This document shows, piece after piece, positions 53,006 to 64,000 of a DNA stretch of 64,000 bases; the first letter of the stretch is position 1, and each line of letters starts with the position of its first letter. Position numbers and translations under genes: made by a program. Below the pieces are notes generated by a model. The model searched no databases and was not told the origin of the DNA. It was given only the letters and a program-made list of their open reading frames with translations. The DNA is from Epiperipatus broadwayi (lineage: Eukaryota > Onychophora > Udeonychophora > Euonychophora > Peripatidae). Location of the stretch: positions 1,178,001 to 1,242,000 of the forward strand of contig JAQFVV010012572.1 in the NCBI GenBank assembly GCA_028023455.1, in the 5' to 3' direction.

Positions 53006-56000
53006 GTATGATTTATGTTAATCCATCTAGTCAGTATATCTATAGAACTTAATATAGCATATATATATACTACTGTTTTGTTTGTTTGTTTATATTGAAA
53101 CAGTAAGGTCTGCTTTGCAGATCTTCATTTCACCTTTTCTCACCTGTTTCCTACCATCTTACCTTAGTTTGAACCCCAATCCATCGTAGTGTGTCTGCAA
53201 TATGCTTATATACCGAAAATCCCACCTAATTTTAAACCACAAGTACAATGCTCGTATTATATATATGACTCATTTCCAAATAAATAAGAGACTATAGATT
53301 ATGTATATGTTTACATAATTTTGATTTATTAAAAAGTAGGTTATATAAGTCGTAATTGCGCACACACTATGATATGCATTTTAAAGCATATCAAAATTAT
53401 AAATTGTTCAAGTTATTTTGTTTGAATCTGTTTACAAATATATATAACCGTCGTAATATATTTTGATTTAAAATAAAATTCATTTAGTAAATATTCGTTT
53501 AGTAAATAGATTCAAATATTGCAATTTAAGAGTAAAATAATTTTCATTTAATTTAATAAAAGTCATTCCAAATATTTCTGCTAAAATAAATGAGGGACAA
53601 TAGTTTAATTAGTTAATGTTATATAAGTTTATCTAAAAACAGCAGCTGTCCACTTATGGTTTTCTTTAATTAATAAAAGTAAGTTTTAATTAAATCTGGT
53701 TTGTAATTCGAATGTCGACAGGGAAATTAACAAAAGAAATTAATTAATGTTGAATTCCTTTAGACATTCGGATAGATTTAATTACAGCTGATAAGTCCGA
53801 TATATTTTTGTAACACTCCAGGGCAGTTCTATTGTTAATTTCTAATATAAAAAGGAGGGTTTTCTTTTGTTCTCCATTCTAATGTTTCTAAGAGAAATCA
53901 TTCTGAGGTCTAATGTTTCTAACCAAAATTATTGTAGTAATTTGTAAATCTCGACATGACGGAGTAGAGCGCAAGAAGGCTATTTCTCTCCGGAATGGTC
54001 ATATGCTGCCATAGACCATCGGAAGTTATCACACAAGGAACCCGGAACTGCTGCCAAAAATATGAACATTTCCAGATTTTGCTGTTAAATTATATAAAAA
54101 CCTGCCGACCATCAATCTACCTAAAATGCTTCTCCAGAGGTAACCCTAAATTAACCCAAGAGCTCTTGTGATAACTAACATGCTATAGCTATTTTAAATT
54201 GTGTTTCTTATATTTCACATAACTTCATTATGTATTTCTTTAATGTGTTTAAATATAATCAATATTTTGCTCTCTATCCTTGGGTTAATATTTTCTATTG
54301 ATTAAGCTTTCTGTTATTTTATTATGATAATGTGTCAGAATCATCTTTGACTGAGTGAATTATTTCCTTTGATAAAAATAAGACGCCACTATGAAGGCAT
54401 ATTTTAAATTTCAAAATAATTTTCCAATTTTATTATCTTGCAAATCACTCATTCGAAAGCGATTCTATTGTTTAATATATAATATAATCACATAGTTTAA
54501 AATCTACATGTTATTGATTTTAATCTAATATGAGAGTATGTGCGAGGTCAATGATTAAATGTGTCCCTTAATACATGATTGCGTATATAAATCTATACTT
54601 ACTTTTCAAACCCGCAAGCATGCATTTTCCTATTTTAATTACCGTGTTCTACTTTAATTACAAAGTTCATCATTGACGTCGAGAATGTGCGGACCCTTTT
54701 AAATGAATTTCTGGGAATTTGATGGGGCATTTCTCTTAATCCAAGTAAAACCCATTTAGTATGTTTTATATACACTAGTCTCGTATTGCTGGTACATGAA
54801 TTGGTTGTTGAGACCGCTTTGTTTTAATTTTCCAAGGATTCTTTACACTGCCAAGGCCATTCTCTTCGCTTTTCACCAGGGAATTAAATGCAATCGTCAC
54901 ACAGTCGCTAAGTTTCAGCTGTTCATAAAATACTTTCCTATGGGTTAGCAGCGAGATGCCCTCTGTAATCATTCCGGATATTCAATATTGTTTCATTTTA
55001 TATTTATTTTACAAAGCATCCGTGACTTAAACGTGTCACACCCTCCAATTTTAATAAATTCATTATCAGCAATACTGACCTCCCAATGTAACTTTATTAT
55101 TATTATTATCGAATAAATGCTTTGATCACATTCCCACTTTGTTGCTTAGTAAGCTTTTGTCCGTGCTATTCTTGAAATCAATAAATATTTTAGAACACTT
55201 AATTTTCAAATATTTTCTTAAACTTGTATAATTGCTCAAAGCACCTCGCACATGTTCCTATCTCATCAGGCACATTATCGTAATGCTATTAGCCCGAGGA
55301 ATATAATATATCACTTTGCTTTAAAACCTTTTGTCATTTATTGGAATATAATGCCCACAATTATTTAATACGCGTCCCTGTCTCATATAAGCAAACAGTG
55401 GCGTTATATATATATGTTATATAAATAAATTTTGTGAAATTATTTAAAACTAAATTTGATTTCTTATTTTATTTGATTCTTATCACTGTCTCGGTCTATA
55501 TATATATTTTCTGCATTTCTTTTGTAAATCCATAGTCATTAATTAGCCACCCAAACTTCTTTTATTATAGAGTCTTTTGTTTCTCCCTGACCACCAGGCA
55601 CCGGTCAAAGGTTATACTAGTAGTGGCATCAGATGCGTTATCACGTAGATGGCGCTGTGAAATTTGGACTTTAGATTCGAACTTAGTACATCTAGAAGGC
55701 AACCCCTCCTAGAATGTTCAGTTTCGTGTCTGGGGTTTGAATTCTGCAGTATGTTAGCGAGATAGACGATTCTGACTGTTACAATGTATATATAAAACTT
55801 GGAGTTATTTATCATTTATATATATGTAATCTTGTAGAAGGAAATTACTCGTCACATATAAGCTATTAAATTAATATTAAATTTACATGCACTCACCCAT
55901 CAGTAAGTGTTTTATAAGCATAAGTGAATCACTTATCCTTACGATCTGTATGAAGAGTAATTTGATTCCACAAGATTGCATATATATATATATAGATGTA

Positions 56001-56030
56001 TATTAAACACAGATCATTTGCAAATTAAAA
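53006..56030. other. Compositionally distinct intronic block
   Basis: From about 53050 to 56030 homopolymer T and A runs are nearly absent and CG dinucleotides are more frequent than in the rest of the window. Examples are GACGGAGTAGAGCGCAAGAA near 53959 and GATGGCGCTGTGAAATTTGG near 55648. The minus strand is open at 54775-54972 (65 codons, product including EENGLGSVKNPWKI), with no known match. No terminal repeats were found, though both edges are near (TA)n-like sequence. It may be a large unrecognised element or a conserved non-coding block. Confidence 0.45.
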
Positions 56031-56526
56031 AATATTTGGATATATATATTAAAAAAAGTATTATTAAATCTGTCAGAAGTCATAAGTTATTTGTATAATT
56101 TTAATATATTTTAGTATATTGCTTAGCTTGCATCAAACATTAGATAAACTAAATTTTTTTTTGTTATTCAGTTTAAAAAATGTTTTTTCTTGACTGGCGT
56201 TGTGGAAAGTGAATGTAGTAACACTACTTTAATAGTTTTATAAATAACACTGTGTTTGTATATGCATTTATATGCAATTATTGAAAGTTTAATAAGATTT
56301 TCCATTTATTTTTTCAATTAGAGCTCAGTCAAAATATAATCAAACAAACAGTCAATTAAAAACTGGATAGACTCATAGATGTTAGACATTATTGAATGAA
56401 ATGATTAAATTTGCTTATTCAGTTTTTAATTATTTATTTGCTTAGTTATATCTTGGCTAAGTTTTAATTTAAAAATACGTGGTAAATCTCATTAAACTTT
56501 CAATAAGTCTACAAAAATTTCCTACT

Positions 56527-56574
56527 AATATATATATATATGTATATGCACACATGTGTGTATATATATATATT
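56527..56574. repeat. TA/CA microsatellite
   Basis: Alternating TATATA with an internal GCACACATGTGTG, forming a perfect small palindrome by composition. Confidence 0.6.
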
Positions 56575-56743
56575 TTGTTGCTGTATGTTTAAACAACAGG
56601 AATATTTATTTTGATTAAAATGAATTTAATTTGATTTTTTTGATCGATACTTTTTCTTGTCCATTCACTAACATATCTTTTTCTAGTTCTCTTACAACAT
56701 AAAAATTTAACTTAGAATTTCAATTTTATGTTGTTTTCATTTC

Positions 56744-57060
56744 TTATAGCAACATGTGATGTTTGATGGTTTTTTTACCTGAATATTTGGCTTTTTGCAC
56801 TTTTTTTATTAAATCTAATTTAGGTCTTTTTATAATTTGTATTGCTGTTTTATTAAATGCCCAAAATCTCAAATTTACAAGTAAGCATTCATTAAAAACC
56901 TTTAATTTCAAACAAACATATTGGCGTATTCTTTCAAAAGCACTCTTTCCAAGTTTAATTCTGTGATTCATTCATTAAAAACCTTTAATTTCAAACAAAC
57001 ATATTGGCGTATTCTTTCAAAAGCACTCTTTCCAAGTTTAATTCTGTGATTAATTTCACT
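56744..57060 (-). mobile_element. RTE LINE fragment with exact internal duplication
   Basis: The minus strand reads NHRIKLGKSAFERIRQYVC, matching the post-palm region of the RTE at about 16262-16345. It continues LRFWAFNKTAIQIIKR, the counterpart of the ETW(T/A) region. An 83-bp unit is repeated in tandem at 56887-56969 and 56970-57052 with no visible difference, so the duplication is recent relative to the fragment. It lies head to head with the plus-strand RTE fragment that follows. Confidence 0.8.
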
Positions 57061-57184
57061 TTCTAAACATTTCTAAACATTTAAATTTTTTTTTTTTTTA
57101 AAAAAAACATTGAATACTTCTTTGAATCTTTTTTAACATTTTCTTTACTCTTAAACTTTCTTACTTTCATTTTAGAATTTATTG

Positions 57185-57880
57185 AAAAATAACACATCAT
57201 CTGAAAAATATTGATTTAAATAATTTCCAAACTGAATTTAGAAAAGATTATAGCACACTAGATTGCATGGAAAAGACCAATGATTTTTGCATTATATTTG
57301 ATTTTGAAAAAACTTTGAATTTGTAATCATTTTGATTAAAGATTTGGACCATCAAGACATAAATCCAGGATATTATTAAATTCTGAATGTGTTACTAAAA
57401 AGTTTAACATTGATAAGGATTTATGGTAGGATGATTGCATCTCACCAAAATTTTTTTTGTTGTAATTTTAAAGGAAATATTTTGTGTATTAAAATAGGAA
57501 TAAAAATAAATGGAGATTATTTAAATAATCTAGATTTTGTAGATAATATGATTGTTTTTGCAAATAATGTTTCAGAGTTTCAGGAAATGTTATAACATGA
57601 AAGCAAAAAAAGTAGAATTAAACATAAATGCCTAAATAAAGATAGTTAATTATGAATTAGAAAAAGTAACAATAACAGATATTTTGTTTTAGATTATTAA
57701 CAAAGATAGAAACATAATGGATGAAATTAATCATAGAATTAATTAAACTTGGATAGAGTATTTTTAGTAGTAATAATTTAATATTAAAATAAAGTATATC
57801 TATCTGTTTGAAAAAGAAAGTTTTTAATTAATATGCTTATTTTATGATTCTGAGATTTGGATATGGCAAGGATTGTGTGA
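57185..57880 (+). mobile_element. Decayed RTE LINE fragment, plus strand
   Basis: In RTE order: DLDHQDINPGYY-like near 57345-57380 (compare 15787-15820), the segment IKINGDYLNNLDFVDNMIVF (about 57498-57560; compare the FADD region at 16024), VSEFQEML (57570-57592), the EINHRI piece near 57725-57745, and a SEIWI-type piece near 57850-57870. The catalytic FADD is FVDN here, and there are many stops. It ends where unrelated sequence begins. Confidence 0.8.
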
Positions 57881-59047
57881 ATTAAAATTGGAAGTTTAAA
57901 GGAATAAACATAGGGTTTATTTTAATCATCTATAGTTTTCAGATAGTGTGCTTGATTTATATAAATAATGCTCCATATGCAGTGGATAATCAATTTTAAA
58001 ATAGTTTTCAAAAAAAATCTAATAAATGTACAGAAATATTAAGAGCAAATTGAGCCAAATTTATTCCATCTTCTAATGCAAATATAGAAACCAATATTTT
58101 GTTTTTAACTGACTTCATAGAATTGGAGTGAAAATCGCTAATAACAAAGACTACGATATAAGCAGCCATCTCAACATTTTCTTCAAACTTGTCTACTACT
58201 AGGAAGTACTCGAATGGTTTAGTTGTGTTTTGTCTTCATTGCAGGTTCATCAAAATAGGGAAATGTGGGTTGGGTATGAGTTGATTCAAAATGAGTTGTT
58301 GTCAGGTACCTTGAAATTCCTTGTTTTGTTTTGTATGTATTCCTATGAAACCCATCAAGTTTATTTGAGACCATTCCCTGAAATCCTAATTTGATGTAAT
58401 ATTATTTACTCATTCTTAAAGCTGGTGAAAAAATAATGTAATACTGTTCTAATTTTTTGTCATATTGAGTCTTTTTAATGCTATATTTCCGGTTAAACTC
58501 TGCGTTCGTCAACTCTTGTCTTATTATATTAAGATGTTTACCATGAAAAACAATAGACTCAGTTAATTTTTAGACAGTAAAATGTATGTAAATGGAACCT
58601 TCAAATAGAAGGCTGTCAAATTAGGATGCATAAAAATATACTGTACAGGAAAAATATGGAAAGGGAAGCATACATTATTCCAGGGGAATGTTTCAGTTAT
58701 TATATGTTGTAATCCTTCAGTTTGGGAAGGATGATGTAAACTTGTTTCGTTTTTTTCTAGTAAATTTCTATCAATATAGAATTCGGGTCAGGCAAATGCT
58801 GCAATTGCAGTGATGTATAAAATAACTGCACCAACCATAGACACAATAAAGTTTTTCGCTGTGAGCAGATCACTTGTCCTATCCGTTGTGATTTCGATAG
58901 CTATATAGAGCCCACTTATCTCTCCCACTTGCAGATATACAGCCATTCATTTCTAGATTCAAATTCACAGTCAGAATATTATTTTATTAATAACAATACA
59001 AAACTTTAAAATATTGTATATGATTTGATATGTAAAAAAAAAAAAAA
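57881..59047. other. Unassigned sequence inside the split RTE copy
   Basis: Less T-run-rich than typical intron here, with no ORF. An A tract at 59034-59048 lies directly before the next ORF. Together with that ORF it separates two RTE fragments by about 1.9 kb. Confidence 0.4.
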
Positions 59048-59777
59048 ATGCCCGTAATTATTAGATCAGATATGAAAGAAACAGGTGTGAGAAGTATTGA
59101 TAGTGATTTTTGCAGCAGCACTCCTGGAAGTCATTATGGTATTTTGAGAAATAATGTTTTAAGAAAAAGCTTTCCAGGAGAAAATTGTCAAAGAACTCTG
59201 AGTAAACAGTTGTCTAATTCATTTGAGAATTATCATTTAAACAAAGCAGATATATATTTTCTGATTATGATAATTTTTCAAAATAGATATCTAATTCAAA
59301 ATCGCAAAAATTATTCTCCTCTTAAAGAACATTCTTCAACTTTAAGAATTGTTAGAAAAGATTCAAATGAATTACATAAAGATTATTCCCAAAATAAGAA
59401 TGTCTTTCAAAGATTTAGTTTATGTTCTAGAAACATACTTTCACTAGATAAACAAAAGAAAACTGCTTATTCAAAACACAGAATAAAAGAAAATAATCAT
59501 TTCTCTTTCTCTTTTAATATTAAATTATTACAAACTGTTAAATTTGCTACAAAATCTGATCTAGTTGGAAAATTTTTTAAAAAAAGATCAATATATCACA
59601 GCGCACAAAATTCAGCGAACAGTTCGATTAAACTTTTTAAGCAGTGAACATTCAAATCGTATACCAAATAAAAATGGAATATTACATTATTATGATAGTA
59701 CTAGCAATGAAAGTATTCCCAAATTAAATGAAAGAAATCTTTTATCTAAAATGACAGAACTAGGAGTTATCAGATAA
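59048..59777 (+). CDS. Unknown ORF of 199 codons, possibly extended by a frameshift
   Basis: From ATG at 59048 a frame stays open for 199 codons, the second-longest continuous coding stretch outside the 11-17 kb nest by a wide margin. The product begins MPVIIRSDMKETGVRSIDSD and is rich in Ser, Asn, Lys and Leu. It has one hydrophobic patch (YFLIMIIF) and no motif I recognise. A second frame (59565-59777, 70 codons) overlaps its end. The two frames meet around the T6A7 run at 59575-59587, so a single-base slip could join them into about 240 codons. It may be a retrocopy, a mobile-element ORF, or chance. Function unknown. Confidence 0.4.
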
Positions 59778-59794
59778 AATTTTTATTTTTTGTA

Positions 59795-60185
59795 AAATGG
59801 ATTTGAAACTTGGACACTAAATAGAAAAGCAATATACCAGTTTCAAATCACACAGTGAAATATGGAGGGTTATGTGTTTGAGGTAACAAAGAAGGGTCAA
59901 AAACAAAATATATGGGTGAAAGAAATAGGTATAATTGCAGAATCAAGAGACTGAAATAGATGAGATGGATATGGTGCTAGAAAAAATAGCAGTAGATACA
60001 CAAGTGAAGTTTTAAAGTAAAACAAAAGAGATTGAAATAGACTTAGAAAGATACCAGGCATGAGGTATGTAGAATGAAAACAAAAAATTCACTGGAATAA
60101 TATAGAAAAGATAAAGAGCAGCACATTGAATTAAGCTCAGTGAATTTTTTTTTTGCATTGTATTGATAATGATTGAAAATGAAAG
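59795..60185 (+). mobile_element. 3' fragment of an RTE LINE
   Basis: It begins with NGFETWTLNRKAI-type sequence, followed by an ITQ...MEGYVFEVTKKG piece matching SMERCMLEVTRRN of the RTE at about 16450-16490. It then matches the KEIG(I/V) and RWIW segments down to about 60130. The tail near 60168 reads TGATAATGATTGAAAATGAA, a degenerate form of the RTE TGATGA end. Confidence 0.75.
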
Positions 60186-61419
60186 TGATATGAAAATGTG
60201 TTGAAATTTTTAGAATATCAAGCAGTTTAAACAAAATTGAAGAGACGGAATGGATTCCTATATCATGAAGATTAATTATTCAATTTATTCCACTTACAGT
60301 AATTTTATAGAGTTGTTAACCAAAAAACAGTTTGTAATTATATTGTCAACTTCCTTAATTTATTATTAGTCAAAATTCTGATGATATAAAAAAGTATTGA
60401 ATAAAGAGTCTGTAAGTCATATACATTATTGCTATTATTTTATACATTGTTTCAATAACTTTCAGGAACTAATTAGCTAGAAGAAAAGTGGATAAAATTT
60501 CAAAAACATTAGCTGACTACTTCTGTGGAGAAATTTTCGACATCTAACTCTGATAAATCATTTTTGTTGAGGCCTACAACTTATCTGTATATATAATTTA
60601 TTCCACTCCCCCTCATACTTCAAAAGTGATATAAGGATCACAATATTATCTTTCTAGTTATATAATGACCTAAGCTACATTTTATAAATGCTATGAATTT
60701 TCAATTCAACTCAAGTTAACTTGATTTCATGTACTATATAATTAAAGCATTATTGTTTTTTTATTTTATTTCAAGCTTAATAATTTATTATATGTATATA
60801 TTAAAAAAAAATTCTGTGTCACAGAAATAACTTGTATTTTTTCAAGATTTGAAAAAACCATAATTTGTCATTGTTATATTCTATTCATAGAAAATATTTA
60901 AAAAAATTTTCAACATCCTTCAATTTGTCAAAAGTAGTGGGTGAACTTTTTTTCCTATTATGAATTATTGCACAGTTTATAACATTTTTTATAGCAGCTG
61001 TTTTTTCAATTTTTTTCCTTATGATCAAATGCTGTTTTTTTTTTCCAATGCTTTGCAGTTTTATCTTTATAAAACTATCATATCGCATTTCAGTTTCTAT
61101 AATTTCTGTCTTATTATTCATTTAGCCAATACTTTTGCAGAAAGTGGAAGATTTCAAAAATTCAGAGAATTGAACATCATTACCGTGAGCAATTTCTTTA
61201 CTATAATGTATTTTTAATGAGTACATAATACTTTGATTATATCATCAGGCTGAAGAAAAATAAGTTTTATTGTTTTTAATCCCAAACTTCATGTTGGATT
61301 TTATTAACTTTATCAATTTTGTCCAGTTTTACTGATTGGCATCCATATTTTTTTTTCTTGATAGTATAATTAATTAACATTATCTTCATTCTCTTAATAC
61401 AGAATGGTTTTGTTCTCTT
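60186..61419. other. Intronic stretch without recognised features
   Basis: AT-rich with T runs near 60776 and 61033. Open frames at 60885-61217 on both strands are low-complexity (Ile/Lys or Phe/Tyr rich) and look like chance. Confidence 0.5.
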
Positions 61420-62245
61420 TTCTGTCACAATCAGATGTATCCTCCTTCCTCCCCAGATTGGATAGTTATTAACTTAAGAATATAAACCAGTTTAAATACC
61501 TTGGTAGTTTTATAAGTAGAAATGCTGCTTTTAACAAGTTAAAAAAATATTTCATTGTAGGGAAATAACTATTGTAAGTAAACTGCATATAGAGCTGTTA
61601 TTTTGCCTAATTTAATGTGTGGATGTAAAACTTAGACACTCTATTAGAGCAATATAAAGGCATTAGAAAAGTTTTATTTAAGAATGCTCTGTAAAATTTT
61701 AAAAAATACAGTGACAAGATCATTAAGTCAATCAATACATTCTACAGCTTGCTGGATGTGATACTATTTAGTTCACTATTGTCAAATCATACCTTAATTG
61801 GTTTGGACAAATCAAACGAACAATGGAAGTCTTTCTAAAAGGGTGTTTTATGATGGATTTGAGCATGGGTTTGTTAGGAGAGGTAGACTGTATCTATGTT
61901 ATAAGGATTATCTCAAAAACATTCTAAAGAAGGGCAATGTCAATTTATTTTCATTGGAAAGATATGGCAGAGAATAGAATTTATTGGATAGCTACAATTA
62001 GACATGGTGTTAAAGTATTTCAGAAAGAAAAGTGAGGAAACTAAAAATCAATATTACTACATTATATCAATTAAACAGAAAAATGGATCGGCATGTTCTA
62101 TATATGGTTGTATTTGTGTTTTACAGATTGGTTGTATAGTCATTGCAAAACTCATTTATAGAGTAGTTCCCCTGCCCCCTTGTGGAATTGGAATGGCCAT
62201 ACTCACTTTTAAGTGGTTCTTCATTGTTTTTATTATTATATGATA
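61420..62245 (+). mobile_element. Decayed LINE family X, 3' part, plus strand
   Basis: Pieces in order: QFKYLGSFISRNAAFN near 61488-61535, the MCGCKT.TLY segment near 61617-61645, IKALEKFYLRMLCKILK near 61655-61705, then the downstream region. The 3' end reads TTACAGATTGGTTGTATAGT and GGAATTGGAATGGCCATACT, shared with the copies at 23216 and 39690. Stops and frame changes throughout. Confidence 0.75.
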
Positions 62246-62984
62246 TTCAGATAGTAATTTTTTACTGCTTCTATCACTGGAATATTTTTTTTTTCCAAAA
62301 AGCATATTTATTGATTAGGGTTGGCCATTTATATCTCAAAAAGTAAATAAATGCTTTTATTAACAGCTGGTTGCTCCTTTCCATATACAAAGTTATGTTT
62401 TTTTTTTCCAAATCTCAGAAGACATAACATTAAAATTAGCAGGTAAAACATTCTGCTATAAATTTTAATGTAAAAACAGACATTCTCTCGTATACAACTC
62501 CGAACAAGCATAGGTTTTGAGTATGGGCTTCTGATATTTATTTTATTAAAAGAATTTCACTATCTTTATTCTTTTTTTATTCTAAGACATTCTGTATTAG
62601 ATTTGATTTGATTGCAGTGTAATGTTATTTTTATTTTTCTACTATTTTTTTAAAACAGATTTTGAAGTGCTGTGGGCAATTCAATTGTAAATTTTTTTTA
62701 CTTTTAAATTTTTATATTTTTTAGTTTTTAAAAATAATCACATGTTTGTGATTTATTATTATAATGTCTTGTCAACAATAATTGCATAGCATAGCATAAC
62801 GAAAATAAGTTAATAAAAATCATTTTTGGAAATGGAAATAAAAATGATTTTTATATAAGACAATTGATACTCTTATAATGAATAATATTTCATCTTAAAG
62901 GACTTATAGTTTCCAAATTTGTTTGATGGAGAATGAAATTTTTTTTACCTAAAGCAATTTTATGCTAATGAGTTCAACATATAT
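62246..62984. other. Intronic stretch without recognised features
   Basis: AT-rich. A short inverted pair around AAAAATCATTTTT/AAAAATGATTTTT at 62816-62852 is the only structure noticed. Confidence 0.45.
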
Positions 62985-64000
62985 GTATATATAATATTTA
63001 AATATATGTATATCGTCTATACTAGAGTTAATATAATTATAAGGGACTTGAATTCAGACTTTTAAGCTCCCAACATCCATCTTATATAACCAATACCCAT
63101 GACCACATACATGTGAAAAAGATAAATGATCTCCAGTATATGTATTTTGTGCTAAACCAGCACTCATCAGCTAGTCTAGATCACCATTTCCCACACATAT
63201 GCAATCAGTGCTCAGTTTCTATTAAGATAGCAAATCTTCAAACTTTAATGGACAAGCTTCAGTTTTTTTCACTCTCCAACTCTTCAGCCATCCATTTATT
63301 TGAAAATCCAAGAGTGGAATGTTCAAAGTCCTTTTTGATGCCAATATTATTTTCATACCCATGTTGATCTTATATTATTCTGACTCCTTACATGTAGGAC
63401 CTTAATATATCTATTAAATGATACAGAAAAGGGATGGGCAGAATACAGGTTGAATATGTAATATTTAAATATATGTTTATTGTCTATACAAGATTTAATG
63501 TAATAAGGGACTTGAACTCAAATTTCAAACTCCCTAAGTCTATCCAATCCACTTTATAAAGCCAATACACATGACCACATACATGTGTAAAAGATGGATT
63601 GGATAGATGTAAGGAGCTTGAAAGTCTGAGTTCAAGTTCCTTATAATTTCATTGTCTAGTATAGACAATAAATATATATTTAAATATTACATATTTAAAT
63701 ATTACATAATCAGCCTGTAATCTGGCCATTTGTGAGAAATCAGATTGACTTAAGGTCAACATGGGTATGACAATAATTTTGGCATCAAAAAGGGCTTTGA
63801 GCATTCCATCCTCGAATTTTCAATGAAATGGATGGCTGAAGAATTGGAGACTGGAGAAGATTGAAGCTTGTCCATTAAAGTTTGAAAAAATATAAACTGA
63901 GCACTGATTGCATATATGTGTAGAATACGGTGATCTGGACCAGCTGATGAGTGCTGATTTAGGACAAAATATGTATTTTGGAGAACATTTATTTTTTCAC
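62985..64000. repeat. Large palindrome running to the window edge
   Basis: Sequence 63115-63554 is inverted at 63588-63995 with a loop of about 34 nt (63555-63588, containing CACATGACCACATACATGTG). Paired words include CTATCCAATCCA, TTGTCTATAC, TGTTGAC(C)TT, GGACAAGCTTCA and CAGCACTCATCAGCT. A direct copy of one arm segment (GGGACTTGAATTCAGAC..CATGACCACATACATGTG) lies outside at about 63011-63110, so a further inverted partner may follow beyond base 64000. The arms carry no coding capacity beyond an 84-codon chance frame. Confidence 0.85.

Noticed and set aside
60885-61217. Overlapping ORFs on both strands (78 and 85 codons)
   Set aside because: Low-complexity Lys/Ile or Phe/Tyr products in AT-rich DNA, with no motif or splice context.
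63113-63367. 84-codon plus-strand ORF near the right edge
   Set aside because: Lies wholly within the arm of a palindrome and has no counterpart frame in the other arm.
1-64000. CRISPR arrays, bacterial operons, integrated virus or organelle DNA
   Set aside because: No regularly spaced identical repeats, no Shine-Dalgarno-led gene runs, no viral structural or polymerase genes, and no mitochondrial gene order were seen.

Overview
The window is very AT-rich, intron-dominated animal DNA. It holds one recognisable host gene and a dense, layered set of transposable elements. The mix of RTE-type LINEs with a TGATGA tail, other LINEs, hAT and Tigger-like DNA elements and many foldback repeats fits an invertebrate, plausibly an arthropod. 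The sequence does not fix the lineage.

Host gene: six plus-strand exons of the Ran GTPase-activating protein RanGAP1 lie at 2021-2179, 5220-5333, 5478-5577, 22864-22948, 24951-25176 and 52910-53005. They encode, in order, the last leucine-rich repeats, the acidic segment and the start of the animal-specific C-terminal domain. All junctions are GT-AG and the reading phases match. The first exons lie before base 1 and the last ones after base 64000, so everything else seen here is intronic. Introns run from 144 bp to 27.7 kb. A possible alternative terminal exon at 28731-28784 would give a short isoform without the C-terminal domain.

Region 7.8-20.4 kb is a transposon nest. A foldback MITE abuts a Tigger-like element bounded by TA (8105-9040). 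A 10.6 kb element follows, with about 1.35 kb terminal inverted repeats (9825-11177 and 18977-20382). Between its arms lies a dead LINE (about 11340-18000), itself split by a 368 bp hAT MITE with a perfect 8-bp target duplication and by a near-full-length RTE element (13509-16798) with a perfect 11-bp target duplication. A short coding remnant at 18122-18330 may come from the transposase of the long-TIR element.

Region 20-64 kb is intron with degenerate elements: a 4.6 kb hAT element carrying a dead transposase (30500-35120), pieces of RTE, copies of a second LINE family, a tRNA-like SINE head, and at least five long palindromes (28.4, 41.7-42.5, 47.4-48.2, 51.2 and 63-64 kb). A block at 53.0-56.0 kb differs in composition, and a 199-codon ORF of unknown nature sits at 59.05 kb.

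No rRNA, intact tRNA, CRISPR or viral gene was seen. The most unusual features are the long-TIR foldback element with CTCF-like motifs at both tips, the palindrome with a 14-bp target duplication, and the accumulation of long inverted repeats in the introns of one housekeeping gene. These would fold into double-stranded RNA in the pre-mRNA.
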